Shown here in pieces: positions 43,985-53,015 of a stretch of 64,000 nt of DNA (positions are counted from its first letter, which is position 1; each line of letters begins with the position of its first letter). The notes beneath the pieces are model-generated. The model searched no databases and was not told the DNA's origin. It saw only the letters and a program-made list of their open reading frames with translations. This DNA comes from an uncultured Gammaproteobacteria bacterium (GTDB lineage: Bacteria; Pseudomonadota; Gammaproteobacteria; Steroidobacterales; Woeseiaceae): positions 1 to 64,000 of the forward strand of contig CALBPI010000059.1 in the NCBI GenBank assembly GCA_937899415.1. The letters run 5' to 3'. A program made the position numbers and the translations under genes.

Positions 43985-45793
43985 TCAGACGGCCTTTTTT
44001 ACAGTTACCGGTTTGGCGACCACGGTGCCCGCGTAGGGTTGCAGCACTTTGGACTTGAGCATGTCCCAGGCACCCGTCGGGCAACGCTCGGCGCACAAGC
44101 CACAATGCACACAAAGGTCCTCGTCCTTGACCATGACGCGTGCAGTCTGCGGTAGCGCGTCCGAGACGTAGAGCGCCTGGTCCATATTCTCGGCTGGGGC
44201 GCTGAGGCGCGTGCGCAAATCGGCCGCCTCACCGTTCTCAGTGATCGTCAGGCACGAGGTCGGGCAGATGTCGATGCAGGCGTCGCACTCGATACATGCG
44301 GGCGCCTTGAACACCGTCTGAATATCGCAGTTGAGACAGCGCTCGACCTCGGCCAGCGTCTGTTCTTCGTTGAAGCCCAGCTCCACCTCGATGTCGAGCT
44401 GCTTGAACCGCTCCTTGAGACCGACGTGCGGCATCAAACGTCGCTCGCTCGCGTCGTACTGGTTCGAGTAGCTCCACTCATGAATGCCCATCTTCTGGGC
44501 GCTGAGATTCAGGTGTCTGGGCGGGCGGTCCGTGATGTCCTGACCCGACAGATACCTATGGATCGAAATCGCCGCCGCGTGGCCGTGGGCGACACCCCAG
44601 ATGATGTTTTTGGGGCCGAAGGCCGCGTCACCGCCGAAAAACACGCCTTCGCGCGTCGCCATCATCGTGTCTTCGTCCACGACGGGGCAGTCCCACTCAT
44701 TGAACTCGAACCCGATGTCGCGCTCGATCCAGTCGAAGGCATTCTCCTGGCCGATCGCCAGAATGATGTCGTCACAGGGGATCATGGTCTCGCCCGTCAC
44801 GGCGCTCTCGACAATGCGACCGTTGTCGTCGAGCTCGTAGGTCATGACCTCGAAGTCCATACCCTTGAGCACACCGTCTTCGACCACGAACGCCTTGGGC
44901 GAGTGGTTGACGACGATGTCGACGTTCTCTTCTTCGGCGTCTTCGAGCTCCCAGTCGGAGGCCTTGAAGAACTGCCGCGGCTTGCGCGCCATCACCTTGA
45001 CGTTCTCGGCACCCAGACGCAACGCCGTGCGGCAGCAGTCCATCGCCGTATTGCCGACACCGATGATGAGCACCTGTTTGCCAATCGTCTTGGTGTGTTC
45101 GAACGCAACGGACTCGAGCCACTGGATGCCAATGTGAATTCGGTCAGAGTCATAGCGACCCGGGAGCTTGAGCTCCTTGCCTTTCGGCGCGCCCGTGCCC
45201 ACAAATACGGCGTCGAAGTGTTTGTCGAGCAGCTCGGCCATGGAATCGATGCGCGCGCCGTAGTGCACCTGCACACCCATGTCGAGGATGTTGTCGATCT
45301 CCTCGTCGAGCACCTTGGGCGGCAACCGGAACTGCGGGATGTTGGTGCGCATGAGGCCACCGGACTTCTCGAGCGCCTCGAACACGTGCAGCTCGTAACC
45401 CAGCGGTGCCAGGTCGTTGGCGACCGTCAGCGACGCACAGCCCGCACCGATGAGCGCCACGCGCTTGCCGTTACCTTGCTCGGGCGCTTTCGGCAGTCGT
45501 TCGCTGATGTCTTCACGATGGTCTGCGGCGACGCGCTTTAGCCGACAGATGGCAACCGCCTTGTCCTCGACGCGACCGCGCCGACAGGCCGGTTCGCAGG
45601 GCCGGTCACAAACACGACCGAGAATCCCGGGGAACACATTCGACTGACGGTTCACCATGTAGGCGTCGGTAAAACGGCCTTGGGCGATCAGGCGAATGTA
45701 CTGCGGTACATCCGTGTGGGCCGGGCAGGCCCATTGGCAATCAACGACCCGGTGGAAGTAGTCCGGGTGCGAGGTATCGGTGGGGTCCATCAT
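43985..45793 (-). CDS. NAD(P)H-linked Fe-S flavoprotein with ferredoxin domain (GltD-like)
   Basis: A 602-residue protein with an N-terminal Fe-S domain (VDCQWACPAHTDVPQY, and CDRPCEPACRRGRVED) like the small subunit of glutamate synthase. An FAD-binding fold (KRVALIGAGCASLTVANDL) and an NAD(P) fold (KQVLIIGVGNTAMDC) follow. A C-terminal 2x[4Fe-4S] ferredoxin domain (CIECDACIDICPTSC and CVHCGLCAERCPTGA) completes it. It is the first gene of the operon with korA and korB. I infer that it carries electrons between the oxidoreductase and NAD(P)H, as in KorABC-type systems where such a subunit links 2-oxoacid oxidation to NAD(P)+ reduction. Confidence 0.9.
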   Translation of the reverse strand: MMDPTDTSHPDYFHRVVDCQWACPAHTDVPQYIRLIAQGRFTDAYMVNRQSNVFPGILGRVCDRPCEPACRRGRVEDKAVAICRLKRVAADHREDISERLPKAPEQGNGKRVALIGAGCASLTVANDLAPLGYELHVFEALEKSGGLMRTNIPQFRLPPKVLDEEIDNILDMGVQVHYGARIDSMAELLDKHFDAVFVGTGAPKGKELKLPGRYDSDRIHIGIQWLESVAFEHTKTIGKQVLIIGVGNTAMDCCRTALRLGAENVKVMARKPRQFFKASDWELEDAEEENVDIVVNHSPKAFVVEDGVLKGMDFEVMTYELDDNGRIVESAVTGETMIPCDDIILAIGQENAFDWIERDIGFEFNEWDCPVVDEDTMMATREGVFFGGDAAFGPKNIIWGVAHGHAAAISIHRYLSGQDITDRPPRHLNLSAQKMGIHEWSYSNQYDASERRLMPHVGLKERFKQLDIEVELGFNEEQTLAEVERCLNCDIQTVFKAPACIECDACIDICPTSCLTITENGEAADLRTRLSAPAENMDQALYVSDALPQTARVMVKDEDLCVHCGLCAERCPTGAWDMLKSKVLQPYAGTVVAKPVTVKKAV

Positions 45794-45898
45794 GTCGTGT
45801 TGTCCGGGTGTCCCCTCCCTGACAACGCATCGTCCCGCTTATTGTGATGACCCAAGCTTACCGCCCCCGGCGCGCCGAGGGAACAGACGGGTTCACGC

Positions 45899-47242
45899 TT
45901 AACGCGCGGCGTTACAGAGCAGCGGCCGGCCCGCACGAATCGGCAAAACCTCCGTGCCGTCCCAGGCCAGCGTGCCGTTGACCCAGGTGCTGACGACGCG
46001 GTGCCGGAACCGGTTGCCCTGGAAGGGTGTCCAGCCGCACTTGGCCCGGGCATTGGCGTCCTCGGCGAGCCAGTTCGCATCGCTGTCAACAAGTGCAAGA
46101 TCCGCGTAATACCCCTCGCGAAGATGGCCCCGTTCGGCAATTCCAAATAATTTGGCGGGCGCGTGTGCGAGCTTGTTGACGACAAACGCGATATCCATAT
46201 CCATCTGGTCTGTCAGGTCGAGTGCCGCGACGAGCGCATGCTCGGTCAGGGGCAAACCCGCTGGCGCGGCAAAGTAGTGCCGTTCCTTTTCCTCAAGGAG
46301 GTGGGGTGCGTGGTCCGTGGCGATGACATCGAGACGGCCCTCGAGCAATGCGGTGCGCAAGGCATCCCGGTCGCTGCGTTTCTTGATAGCCGGGTTGCAC
46401 TTGATGCGCGTCCCGAGCTCGGCATAGTCGCCCTCGTCAAACCAGAGGTGGTGGATACACACCTCGGCCGTGATGCGCTTGTCCTCGATGGGGCCAGGTT
46501 CGAACAGCACCATTTCATCGGCCGTCGTCAGGTGCAGTACGTGCAGCCGTGCGTCGTGCTGACGCGCCAGCCCCGTGGCCATGGTCGAGGAGATCAGGCA
46601 GGACTCGCTCGAGCGGATATTGGGGTGCTCGGCGATAGGTACGTCGTTGCCCCAGCGCTCGCGCGCCTTCGTCTCATTCGCCCAGATCGTGGGCGAGTCC
46701 TCGCAGTGCGTGACGACAAGCACGGGCGCTTCGCGAAAGATCGCGTCGATCGCCTCGGGATCGTCGACGAGCAGGTTGCCCGTCGAGGCGCCCAGGAACG
46801 CCTTGATGCCGCAGCACTGCTCCGGCGACAGGCTCTTGATCGCCTCGAGGTTGTCGTTGGTCGCGCCGAAGTAGAACGCGTAGTTGGCGTGACATTTGTC
46901 TGCGGCCAGCGCGTACTTGTCCGCCAGCACGTCGTGCGTGATCGTGGCCGGATTGACGTTGGGCATGTCGAAAAAGCTCGTCGTACCGCCGGCAACGGCC
47001 GCTGCTGATTCCGTGGCGAGCTCGCCCTTGGCGGTCAGACCCGGTTCGCGGAAATGCACCTGGCTGTCGATCATGCCCGGCAGCAACAGCTTGCCGGCCG
47101 CGTCCACGACCGTATCCGTGGCTTCGGCAGCAATGGTGCTGTCGATCTTTGCGATACGTTCGCCCTCGATAGCGAGGTCGGCTTCGAAGCGCTTGCCATC
47201 GCTGACCAGCGTCGCGTTCTTGATAATGGTGCGTGTTGGCAT
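45899..47242 (-). CDS. pyrC: dihydroorotase, class I type (Gln at first metal histidine)
   Basis: A 447-residue amidohydrolase of the TIGR00857 type, catalysing dihydroorotate formation in pyrimidine synthesis. The fold is complete: the carboxylated lysine in GIKAFLGASTGNLLVDD, THCEDSPT, RLHVLHLTTAD and the catalytic aspartate in VIATDHAPHL. The metal motif reads DSQVHFREPG, so the usual first His of HxH is Gln. This substitution occurs in a group of related bacterial proteins (Bacteroidetes-like), so the enzyme may still be active with a single metal. Allantoinase or hydantoinase is an alternative. Its ATG overlaps the pip stop (TGATG). Confidence 0.82.
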   Translation of the reverse strand: MPTRTIIKNATLVSDGKRFEADLAIEGERIAKIDSTIAAEATDTVVDAAGKLLLPGMIDSQVHFREPGLTAKGELATESAAAVAGGTTSFFDMPNVNPATITHDVLADKYALAADKCHANYAFYFGATNDNLEAIKSLSPEQCCGIKAFLGASTGNLLVDDPEAIDAIFREAPVLVVTHCEDSPTIWANETKARERWGNDVPIAEHPNIRSSESCLISSTMATGLARQHDARLHVLHLTTADEMVLFEPGPIEDKRITAEVCIHHLWFDEGDYAELGTRIKCNPAIKKRSDRDALRTALLEGRLDVIATDHAPHLLEEKERHYFAAPAGLPLTEHALVAALDLTDQMDMDIAFVVNKLAHAPAKLFGIAERGHLREGYYADLALVDSDANWLAEDANARAKCGWTPFQGNRFRHRVVSTWVNGTLAWDGTEVLPIRAGRPLLCNAAR

Positions 47243-48210
47243 CAGTGCTGCCCCGCAAAATGATCCGTCGCATTGACGAGTGCACTCGAGTTGCCAGGCT
47301 CAAAGGCCGAGTGCCCCGCATCGGCGACGATCTCGAGCGTGCTGTTGGGCCACGCGTGATGCAGCTCCCAGGCCGAACGCGCGGGGCACACGACGTCATA
47401 GCGACCCTGCACGATGATGCCCGGGATGTGCGCGATGCGTCCGATGTCGCGCAGCAACTGGCCCTCGTCCATGAAACCGTTGTTCATGAAGTAGTGGCAT
47501 TCGATGCGTGCCATGGCCAGCGCGTGGTGCGCTTCGCCGAACTGTTCGGTCGCGAGGTCGTTGGGCTCCAGGAAACTCGTCGAGCCCTCCCAGATCGACC
47601 AGGCGCGTGCCGCCTCGAGACGCACGTTCTCGTCATCGCTGGTCAGCCGACGGTAGTAAGCCAGCATGAGGTTGCTGCGTTCCGCCTCGGGGATGGGCGC
47701 CAGGAAGTGCTGCCAGCGATCCGGATACAGCTCGCTGGCCCCGAATTGGTAGAACCAGTGCAGCTCCTGGCGACGCAGCATAAAGATGCCTCGCAACACG
47801 AGCTCGGACACGCGGTCCGGGTAGCGTTGCGCGTACGCCAGCGCAAGCGTGCTGCCCCAGGAGCCGCCAAATACCTGCCAGCGCCGCACCTGCATCGCCT
47901 CGCGCAGAATCTCAATGTCGCCCACGAGGTCCCAGGTGGAGTTGTGCTCAAGACCCGCGTGCGGCGTGCTGCGCCCGGCACCCCGTTGATCAAACATGAT
48001 GATGCGGTAGACATCCGGGCTGAAAAACTGGCGCATACCTGGCGTAGCGCCGCCACCCGGGCCACCGTGCAACACCACGACGGGCTTGCCATTGGGATTG
48101 CCCGACTGCTCGTAGTAGATGCGGTGGCCGTCGCCCACTTCCAGGAAGTCCGACTGGTAAGGCTCGATAGGCGGATAAACCTTGCGGTACGGCGTATCTG
48201 ACTGACTCAT
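47242..48210 (-). CDS. pip: proline iminopeptidase
   Basis: A 322-residue cytosolic alpha/beta hydrolase (S33) that removes N-terminal proline from peptides. HGGPGGGATPGMRQFF is the oxyanion/HGGPG motif. The nucleophile is in FGGSWGSTLALAYAQ (GxSxG), the aspartate is in QGRYDVVCP, and the histidine is in DAGHSAFEP. The WEGSTSFLEP segment is typical of the prolyl iminopeptidase subfamily. The start at 48210 (MSQSDTPYRK) fits the family length; an upstream ATG at 48312 would reach into the shared promoter region. Its stop overlaps the pyrC start. Confidence 0.94.
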   Translation of the reverse strand: MSQSDTPYRKVYPPIEPYQSDFLEVGDGHRIYYEQSGNPNGKPVVVLHGGPGGGATPGMRQFFSPDVYRIIMFDQRGAGRSTPHAGLEHNSTWDLVGDIEILREAMQVRRWQVFGGSWGSTLALAYAQRYPDRVSELVLRGIFMLRRQELHWFYQFGASELYPDRWQHFLAPIPEAERSNLMLAYYRRLTSDDENVRLEAARAWSIWEGSTSFLEPNDLATEQFGEAHHALAMARIECHYFMNNGFMDEGQLLRDIGRIAHIPGIIVQGRYDVVCPARSAWELHHAWPNSTLEIVADAGHSAFEPGNSSALVNATDHFAGQH

Positions 48211-48343
48211 AGCGCGAGTATGCGCCGCCGGAAGCGGCTTTGCCACGCTGTGCCGGCTGTGACGCGGCGCATGGACGGCACGACAGACGCTGTGCGAGAC
48301 TCCGCCCGACATCGTCTGAGGACGCCTTCACGGCGTAAGGTCC

Positions 48344-49942
48344 ATGCGACGCCTGTTACTGATTCTTGCGGTGCTCATCGCCATCATCGTTGTCGCCTGT
48401 CAAGGTGACACCACGTCAAGCCCGGACACGACGCTGACACGCGCCAACATCGCCGAGGTCGCGACGCTCGACCCGCACCGCGCAGAAGGCGTATCAGCCG
48501 CCAACGTGTTGCGCGACCTCTACGAAGGGCTCGTCGCGGAAACGCCCACGGGTTCACTCGAGCCCGGTGCCGCGGAACGCTGGGACATCAGCGACGATGG
48601 GCTGACCTACCGCTTCTACCTGCGTGATAACGGCCGCTGGTCAAACGGTGACCCCGTCGTGGCGGCCGACTTCGAAGCCGGTCTGCGCCGCACGGCCGAC
48701 CCGGCGACCGCAAGTTCCTATGCGCAGATTTTGTTGCCGCTCGAGAATGCAGACGCCGTCATCGCCGGTGATGCACCCGTCACTGAACTCGGCGTCGAGG
48801 CCATCGACGACCGCACACTGGAGCTGCGGCTCGAGCGCCACACACCCTATCTGCTCGGGCTGCTGACCAACTCGTTTGCGTTCCCACTGCACCGCGCGAG
48901 CTTCGACGAATATGGCGTCGACTTTGTGCGCCCCGAGAACCTGGTCTCCAATGGCGCCTATCAGATCGAGTCATGGCGCATCGGCGATCGACTGACGGTA
49001 GCCCGCAACCCGAATTACCGTGACGCAGACAACGTGGCCGTCGAACGCGTGGCCTTCCTGCCCATCGAGGACACGGTATCGGAGCTGAACATGTTCCGGG
49101 CCGGCGAGCTCGACATCACGTCGAACACACCCAACACGGCCTACCCGCAGCTGCGTGAGACCTACGGCGACCAACTCGTCGTGCACCCCAACCTCACCGT
49201 CTATTTCTACGTGTTCGATATGACGCAGCCACCCTTCTCGGATGCGCGCGTTCGCGAAGCCGTTGCCATCGCCGTGGACCGCGACCAGATTGCGGGCGCT
49301 GTGCTGCAGGCGGGGCAGACGGGCGCCTGGGGTCTCGTGCCGCCTGGCGTCGACAGCTATGACTCGTACAGCTACGAGTGGAAGGCCTTGCCGCGCGAAC
49401 AACAGATCGAACGGGCTCGCGAGCTCTACGCCGCAGCCGGCTACAGCGAAGACGCGCCGCTTCAGGTCAAGCTGCTCTACAACACGAGCGACATTCACAA
49501 GAAGCTGGCCGTCGCAGTTCAGGGCATGCTGCGCGAGAACCTGGAGGCTGTCGTCGAACTCGAGAACCAGGAATGGAAGGTCATGCTGGATAACCGGCGC
49601 GATCGCTCCGCCTGGGACTTGCTGCGCCTGGGCTGGACGGGTGACTACAACGACCCGTACACGTTTCTAGAGACGTTTCGCGCCGATCACCCGCAGAATA
49701 CCTCGGGTTATGTCAACGCGGCCTACGACGCGCTGCTCGACAACGTGGCCAATGAGCTTGACCCCACGCGCCGCATGCAACTTGCGCGCGACGCAGAACG
49801 CCTTTTGATGCGCGAATATCCGGTCTTGCCCCTGTATTTTTATGTGAGCAAGCATCTTGTGAGCGAGCGCGTCGGCAACTTCGTGCCGAACATCAACGAC
49901 CGCATTTACTCCCGCCACCTGACACTGGACGCTGCACCCTAA
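48344..49942 (+). CDS. oligopeptide-binding lipoprotein (SBP family 5, OppA-like)
   Basis: A 532-residue solute-binding protein. The lipobox IIVVAC after a hydrophobic leader makes it a lipoprotein anchored to the inner or outer membrane, unlike soluble OppA of E. coli. Family features are ATLDPHRAEGVSAANVLRDLYEGLV, YRFYLRDNGRWSNGDPVVAADF and a GAYQIESWRIGDRL segment. Permease and ATPase genes are absent nearby, so it must work with a transporter encoded elsewhere or as a stand-alone sensor. It is divergent from pip, and both could serve peptide use. Confidence 0.9.
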   Translation: MRRLLLILAVLIAIIVVACQGDTTSSPDTTLTRANIAEVATLDPHRAEGVSAANVLRDLYEGLVAETPTGSLEPGAAERWDISDDGLTYRFYLRDNGRWSNGDPVVAADFEAGLRRTADPATASSYAQILLPLENADAVIAGDAPVTELGVEAIDDRTLELRLERHTPYLLGLLTNSFAFPLHRASFDEYGVDFVRPENLVSNGAYQIESWRIGDRLTVARNPNYRDADNVAVERVAFLPIEDTVSELNMFRAGELDITSNTPNTAYPQLRETYGDQLVVHPNLTVYFYVFDMTQPPFSDARVREAVAIAVDRDQIAGAVLQAGQTGAWGLVPPGVDSYDSYSYEWKALPREQQIERARELYAAAGYSEDAPLQVKLLYNTSDIHKKLAVAVQGMLRENLEAVVELENQEWKVMLDNRRDRSAWDLLRLGWTGDYNDPYTFLETFRADHPQNTSGYVNAAYDALLDNVANELDPTRRMQLARDAERLLMREYPVLPLYFYVSKHLVSERVGNFVPNINDRIYSRHLTLDAAP

Positions 49943-49963
49943 ACCACGGCAAGTCAGACGCTT

Positions 49964-50124
49964 GCGGGGGGCACCCCGCGAAAACCGTGCAATACCGGGT
50001 GTCCCGGCTATCAATACCGACCGCTGAGCCGCGAGCACAAGCCTCGCAAACTCCAGGTTTGCAACGGGCTTGCCGCGACCGTTAGATTGCCGGGCTCGCG
50101 GGTGGCGCCGATCCCGGCGCCACC
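49964..50124 (+). other. cluster of four hairpins in the leader of the M16 peptidase gene
   Basis: Four stems in 160 bases: 49964-49969 with 49974-49979; 49995-49999 with 50003-50007; 50038-50043 with 50067-50072 enclosing 50046-50051 with 50057-50062; and 50101-50110 with 50115-50124 (perfect 10 bp, ATCC loop). No U-tract follows any of them. They occupy the gap between the oppA-like stop (49942) and the M16 start (50156). Some may serve as the end of the first transcript, the last as a leader structure. Confidence 0.5.
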
Positions 50125-50155
50125 GCAACCGACTTTGCTATCTGAAGGAGCCGCC

Positions 50156-52885
50156 ATGCGTTTGCTCATGCGCCTGCTTACCGTTGCATCGCTGTGCCTA
50201 ACCGCAGCCGTTCATGCCCAGACGGTGGACATCCCCTATACCGAATTTCAGCTCGACAACGGCCTGACCGTTATCGTGCATGAAGACCACAAGGCCCCGA
50301 TCGTGGCCGTCAACATCTGGTACCACGTTGGCTCAAAGGACGAGCGCCCCGGACGCACGGGTTTCGCGCACCTGTTCGAGCACCTCATGTTCAACGGCAC
50401 CGAGAACTACGATGACGAGTGGTTTGGTCCATTCGAGCGCGTCGGAGCGACGGGCGTTAACGGCACGACGTCGTTCGACCGCACCAACTACTTTCAGACC
50501 GTGCCCTCGACAGCGCTCGATCTGGCGCTCTGGATGGAGTCCGATCGCATGGGCCACCTGATTGGTGCCATTACGCAAGACAAGCTCGACGAGCAGCGCG
50601 GTGTTGTGCAGAACGAAAAGCGCCAGGGCGAGAACCAGCCCTACGGTCGCGTGTTCAGCCACATCGTCGGGAACGTCTTCCCCGACGAGCACCCCTACTC
50701 CTGGCTGCCCATCGGCTCCATGGAGGACCTGAATGCGGCCACGCTCGACGACGTCAAAGAGTGGTTCCAGACCTACTACGGCCCGAACAACGCCGTGCTC
50801 GTACTCGCGGGCGACATCACGCCGGAACAGGCGCGCGAAAAAGTTGAACTCTACTTCGGCGACATCCCGCCGGGCCCGCCGATCTCGCGCCAGGATGAAT
50901 GGGTGCCGCAGCTCAACGGTGCGCACCGCGAGACGCTCCAGGACCGCGTTCCGCAAACGCTGATCTACAAGGTCTGGCCTGCACCGGCCTGGACAAACGA
51001 GGACACCGACAGCCTGCAGATCGCTACCGCGATTCTGGGCGGCGGCAAGAACTCGCGTCTCTACGAGCGCCTCGTCTACACCGACCAAACGGCGACGTCT
51101 GTGGGCGCCAGCACACTGGCGCTTGAGATCGCCGGCATGATCTTCGTTTCTGCGACCGTCCAGCCCGGCGGTGACGCCGCGGCTGTCGAAGCGGCCATGG
51201 ACGAAGAGATTGCGCGCTTCCTCGAGCGCGGCCCGACGCGTGATGAACTCGAACGCGTGAAGACGCAGTTCCGCTCGGGTTTCGTGCGCGGCGCGGAACG
51301 CGTCGGCGGTTTCGGCGGCAAGTCGGACATCCTCGCCGAGAATCGCGTTTACGGCGGCAGCGCTGACTTCTACAAAGTCGGCCTCGAACGCCTCGAAGCG
51401 GCGACGACGCGCAGCATCCAGCAAGTGGCGCAGCGTTGGATCACCGACGACTTCTACGTGCTCACGACAGTGCCCTACGACGCGGGCCTCAAGGCTGGCA
51501 CGACGTCTGCAGACCGCAGCGGACTCCCCTACCCCGACGACCAGCCCAACGTGAGCTTCCCAGGCTTCGAACGTGGCGAGCTCGACAACGGGCTCAAGCT
51601 CATTGTGGCGCGCCACGGCGACCTGCCCATCGTGAACTTCAGCCTGATCATGGACGCGGGCTACGCGGCGGATCAGTTCGGGCTGCCGGGCACGGCGAGC
51701 TTCGCGATGAGCATGCTCGACGAAGGCACGCGCCGTAAGGACGCGCTGGAGATCAGCGAAGGCTTTGCCAAGCTTGGCGCCAACTACGGCGGCGGCGCGG
51801 GCCTCGACACGGTGACCGTGTCGCTGAACACGCTGACCGACAACCTCGAGCCCGCACTCGACCTGTTCTCGGAAGTCGTGCTGCAGCCCGCGTTCCCCGA
51901 AAAGGAAATCGATCGCCTGCGCAAGCAGCGCCTTGCCGGCATCGCCAACGAGCGTACGCAGCCGCAGAGCATGGCCCTGCGCGTACTGCCCAAGCTCATG
52001 TACGGCGAAGGTCACGCCTACTCGCAGCCCCTCACGGGTAGCGGTACTGAGGCCAGCGTCAACGCTATCGACCGCGATACGCTCGTGGCCTTCCACGACA
52101 CCTGGTTCCGCCCCAACAACGCGACGCTCGTCGTCGTGGGCGACACCTCGCTCAAGGAAATTCTGCCCGTCATCGAGGAGCGCTTCGGCGACTGGGAGGC
52201 CGCTGATGTGCCGACCAAAACACTCGACAACGTGGCGTTGGGTACCCGGGAGACGCTCTACATCATCGATCGACCCGCGTCGGATCAGTCCGTGATCCTT
52301 GCCGGCCACGTCGTACCGTCCAAGGGTGACCGTGACGACCTCGCCATCGAAGCGGCTAACCAGATTCTGGGCGGTGACTTCTCGGCCCGCCTGAACATGA
52401 ACCTGCGCGAAGACAAGGGTTGGTCCTACGGCAGCTACTCCACCATCGTCGACGCAGCCGCGCAGCGTCCGTTCATTGTTTCGGCACCCGTGCAGACGGA
52501 CAAGACGGCGGACTCCGTTTCTGAGCTGCGCCGTGAACTCCGCGACTACCTGAGCGATGCCCCGGGCACCGACGACGAGCTGGCGCGGGTTCGGGACAGC
52601 AACACGCGGTCACTTCCGGGTCGCTGGGAGACGATCGGCGCAGTATCAGGCTCGCTCGCGGAACTGGTCCGGTTCGAGTTCCCCGACGACTACTGGAACA
52701 CCTTTGCCGCCCGCACGAATGCACTTGAGCTCGACGCGGTTTCGGCGCAGGCGCAGCGCGTGCTGCAGCCTGACAGCATGATCTGGGTCGTCGTCGGCGA
52801 CCGCAGCAAGATCGAGGCAACCCTGGGCGAGCTCGGTTTCGACGAGATTCGTCTGATCGATACCGACGGCAACGCCGTCGAGTAA
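50156..52885 (+). CDS. M16 family zinc metallopeptidase (two-domain, exported)
   Basis: A 909-residue inverzincin-type peptidase with signal peptide ending VHAQT, so periplasmic. The first half has the active site HLFEHLMFNGTENYD (H72, E75, H76) with the downstream glutamate helix in EQRGVVQNEKR. The second half is the inactive paired domain (RGELDNGLKLIVARHGDLPIVNFSL). The size equals two fused halves, as in pitrilysin-like PqqL-type proteins. GGAG lies seven bases from the ATG. The start at 50087 sometimes considered would cover a strong hairpin and lacks a ribosome-binding site. A strong terminator follows (52910-52938). Confidence 0.94.
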   Translation: MRLLMRLLTVASLCLTAAVHAQTVDIPYTEFQLDNGLTVIVHEDHKAPIVAVNIWYHVGSKDERPGRTGFAHLFEHLMFNGTENYDDEWFGPFERVGATGVNGTTSFDRTNYFQTVPSTALDLALWMESDRMGHLIGAITQDKLDEQRGVVQNEKRQGENQPYGRVFSHIVGNVFPDEHPYSWLPIGSMEDLNAATLDDVKEWFQTYYGPNNAVLVLAGDITPEQAREKVELYFGDIPPGPPISRQDEWVPQLNGAHRETLQDRVPQTLIYKVWPAPAWTNEDTDSLQIATAILGGGKNSRLYERLVYTDQTATSVGASTLALEIAGMIFVSATVQPGGDAAAVEAAMDEEIARFLERGPTRDELERVKTQFRSGFVRGAERVGGFGGKSDILAENRVYGGSADFYKVGLERLEAATTRSIQQVAQRWITDDFYVLTTVPYDAGLKAGTTSADRSGLPYPDDQPNVSFPGFERGELDNGLKLIVARHGDLPIVNFSLIMDAGYAADQFGLPGTASFAMSMLDEGTRRKDALEISEGFAKLGANYGGGAGLDTVTVSLNTLTDNLEPALDLFSEVVLQPAFPEKEIDRLRKQRLAGIANERTQPQSMALRVLPKLMYGEGHAYSQPLTGSGTEASVNAIDRDTLVAFHDTWFRPNNATLVVVGDTSLKEILPVIEERFGDWEAADVPTKTLDNVALGTRETLYIIDRPASDQSVILAGHVVPSKGDRDDLAIEAANQILGGDFSARLNMNLREDKGWSYGSYSTIVDAAAQRPFIVSAPVQTDKTADSVSELRRELRDYLSDAPGTDDELARVRDSNTRSLPGRWETIGAVSGSLAELVRFEFPDDYWNTFAARTNALELDAVSAQAQRVLQPDSMIWVVVGDRSKIEATLGELGFDEIRLIDTDGNAVE

Positions 52886-52909
52886 ACGCACGCCCACGCT
52901 GTGCGAGGA

Positions 52910-52938
52910 GCGGGGCTCTCAGAGCCCCGCTTTTTTTT
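52910..52938 (+). terminator. rho-independent terminator of the M16 gene
   Basis: Stem arms 52910-52918 and 52922-52930 pair perfectly (GCGGGGCTC and complement) with a TCA loop, followed by eight T (52931-52938). Confidence 0.93.
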
Positions 52939-53015
52939 GGGCCGGGTAAACCGGCGATAACCGGCGCAAGGCAGGCGGCGAACCCCAAACCGGAACGACA
53001 GGAACCGACAGGCCA

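Noticed and set aside
50333-52309. 658-codon open frame opposite the M16 peptidase gene
   Set aside because: High-GC third positions keep the opposite frame open. The translation is rich in R, A, H and V without any domain, and the + strand frame is a clear M16 protein.
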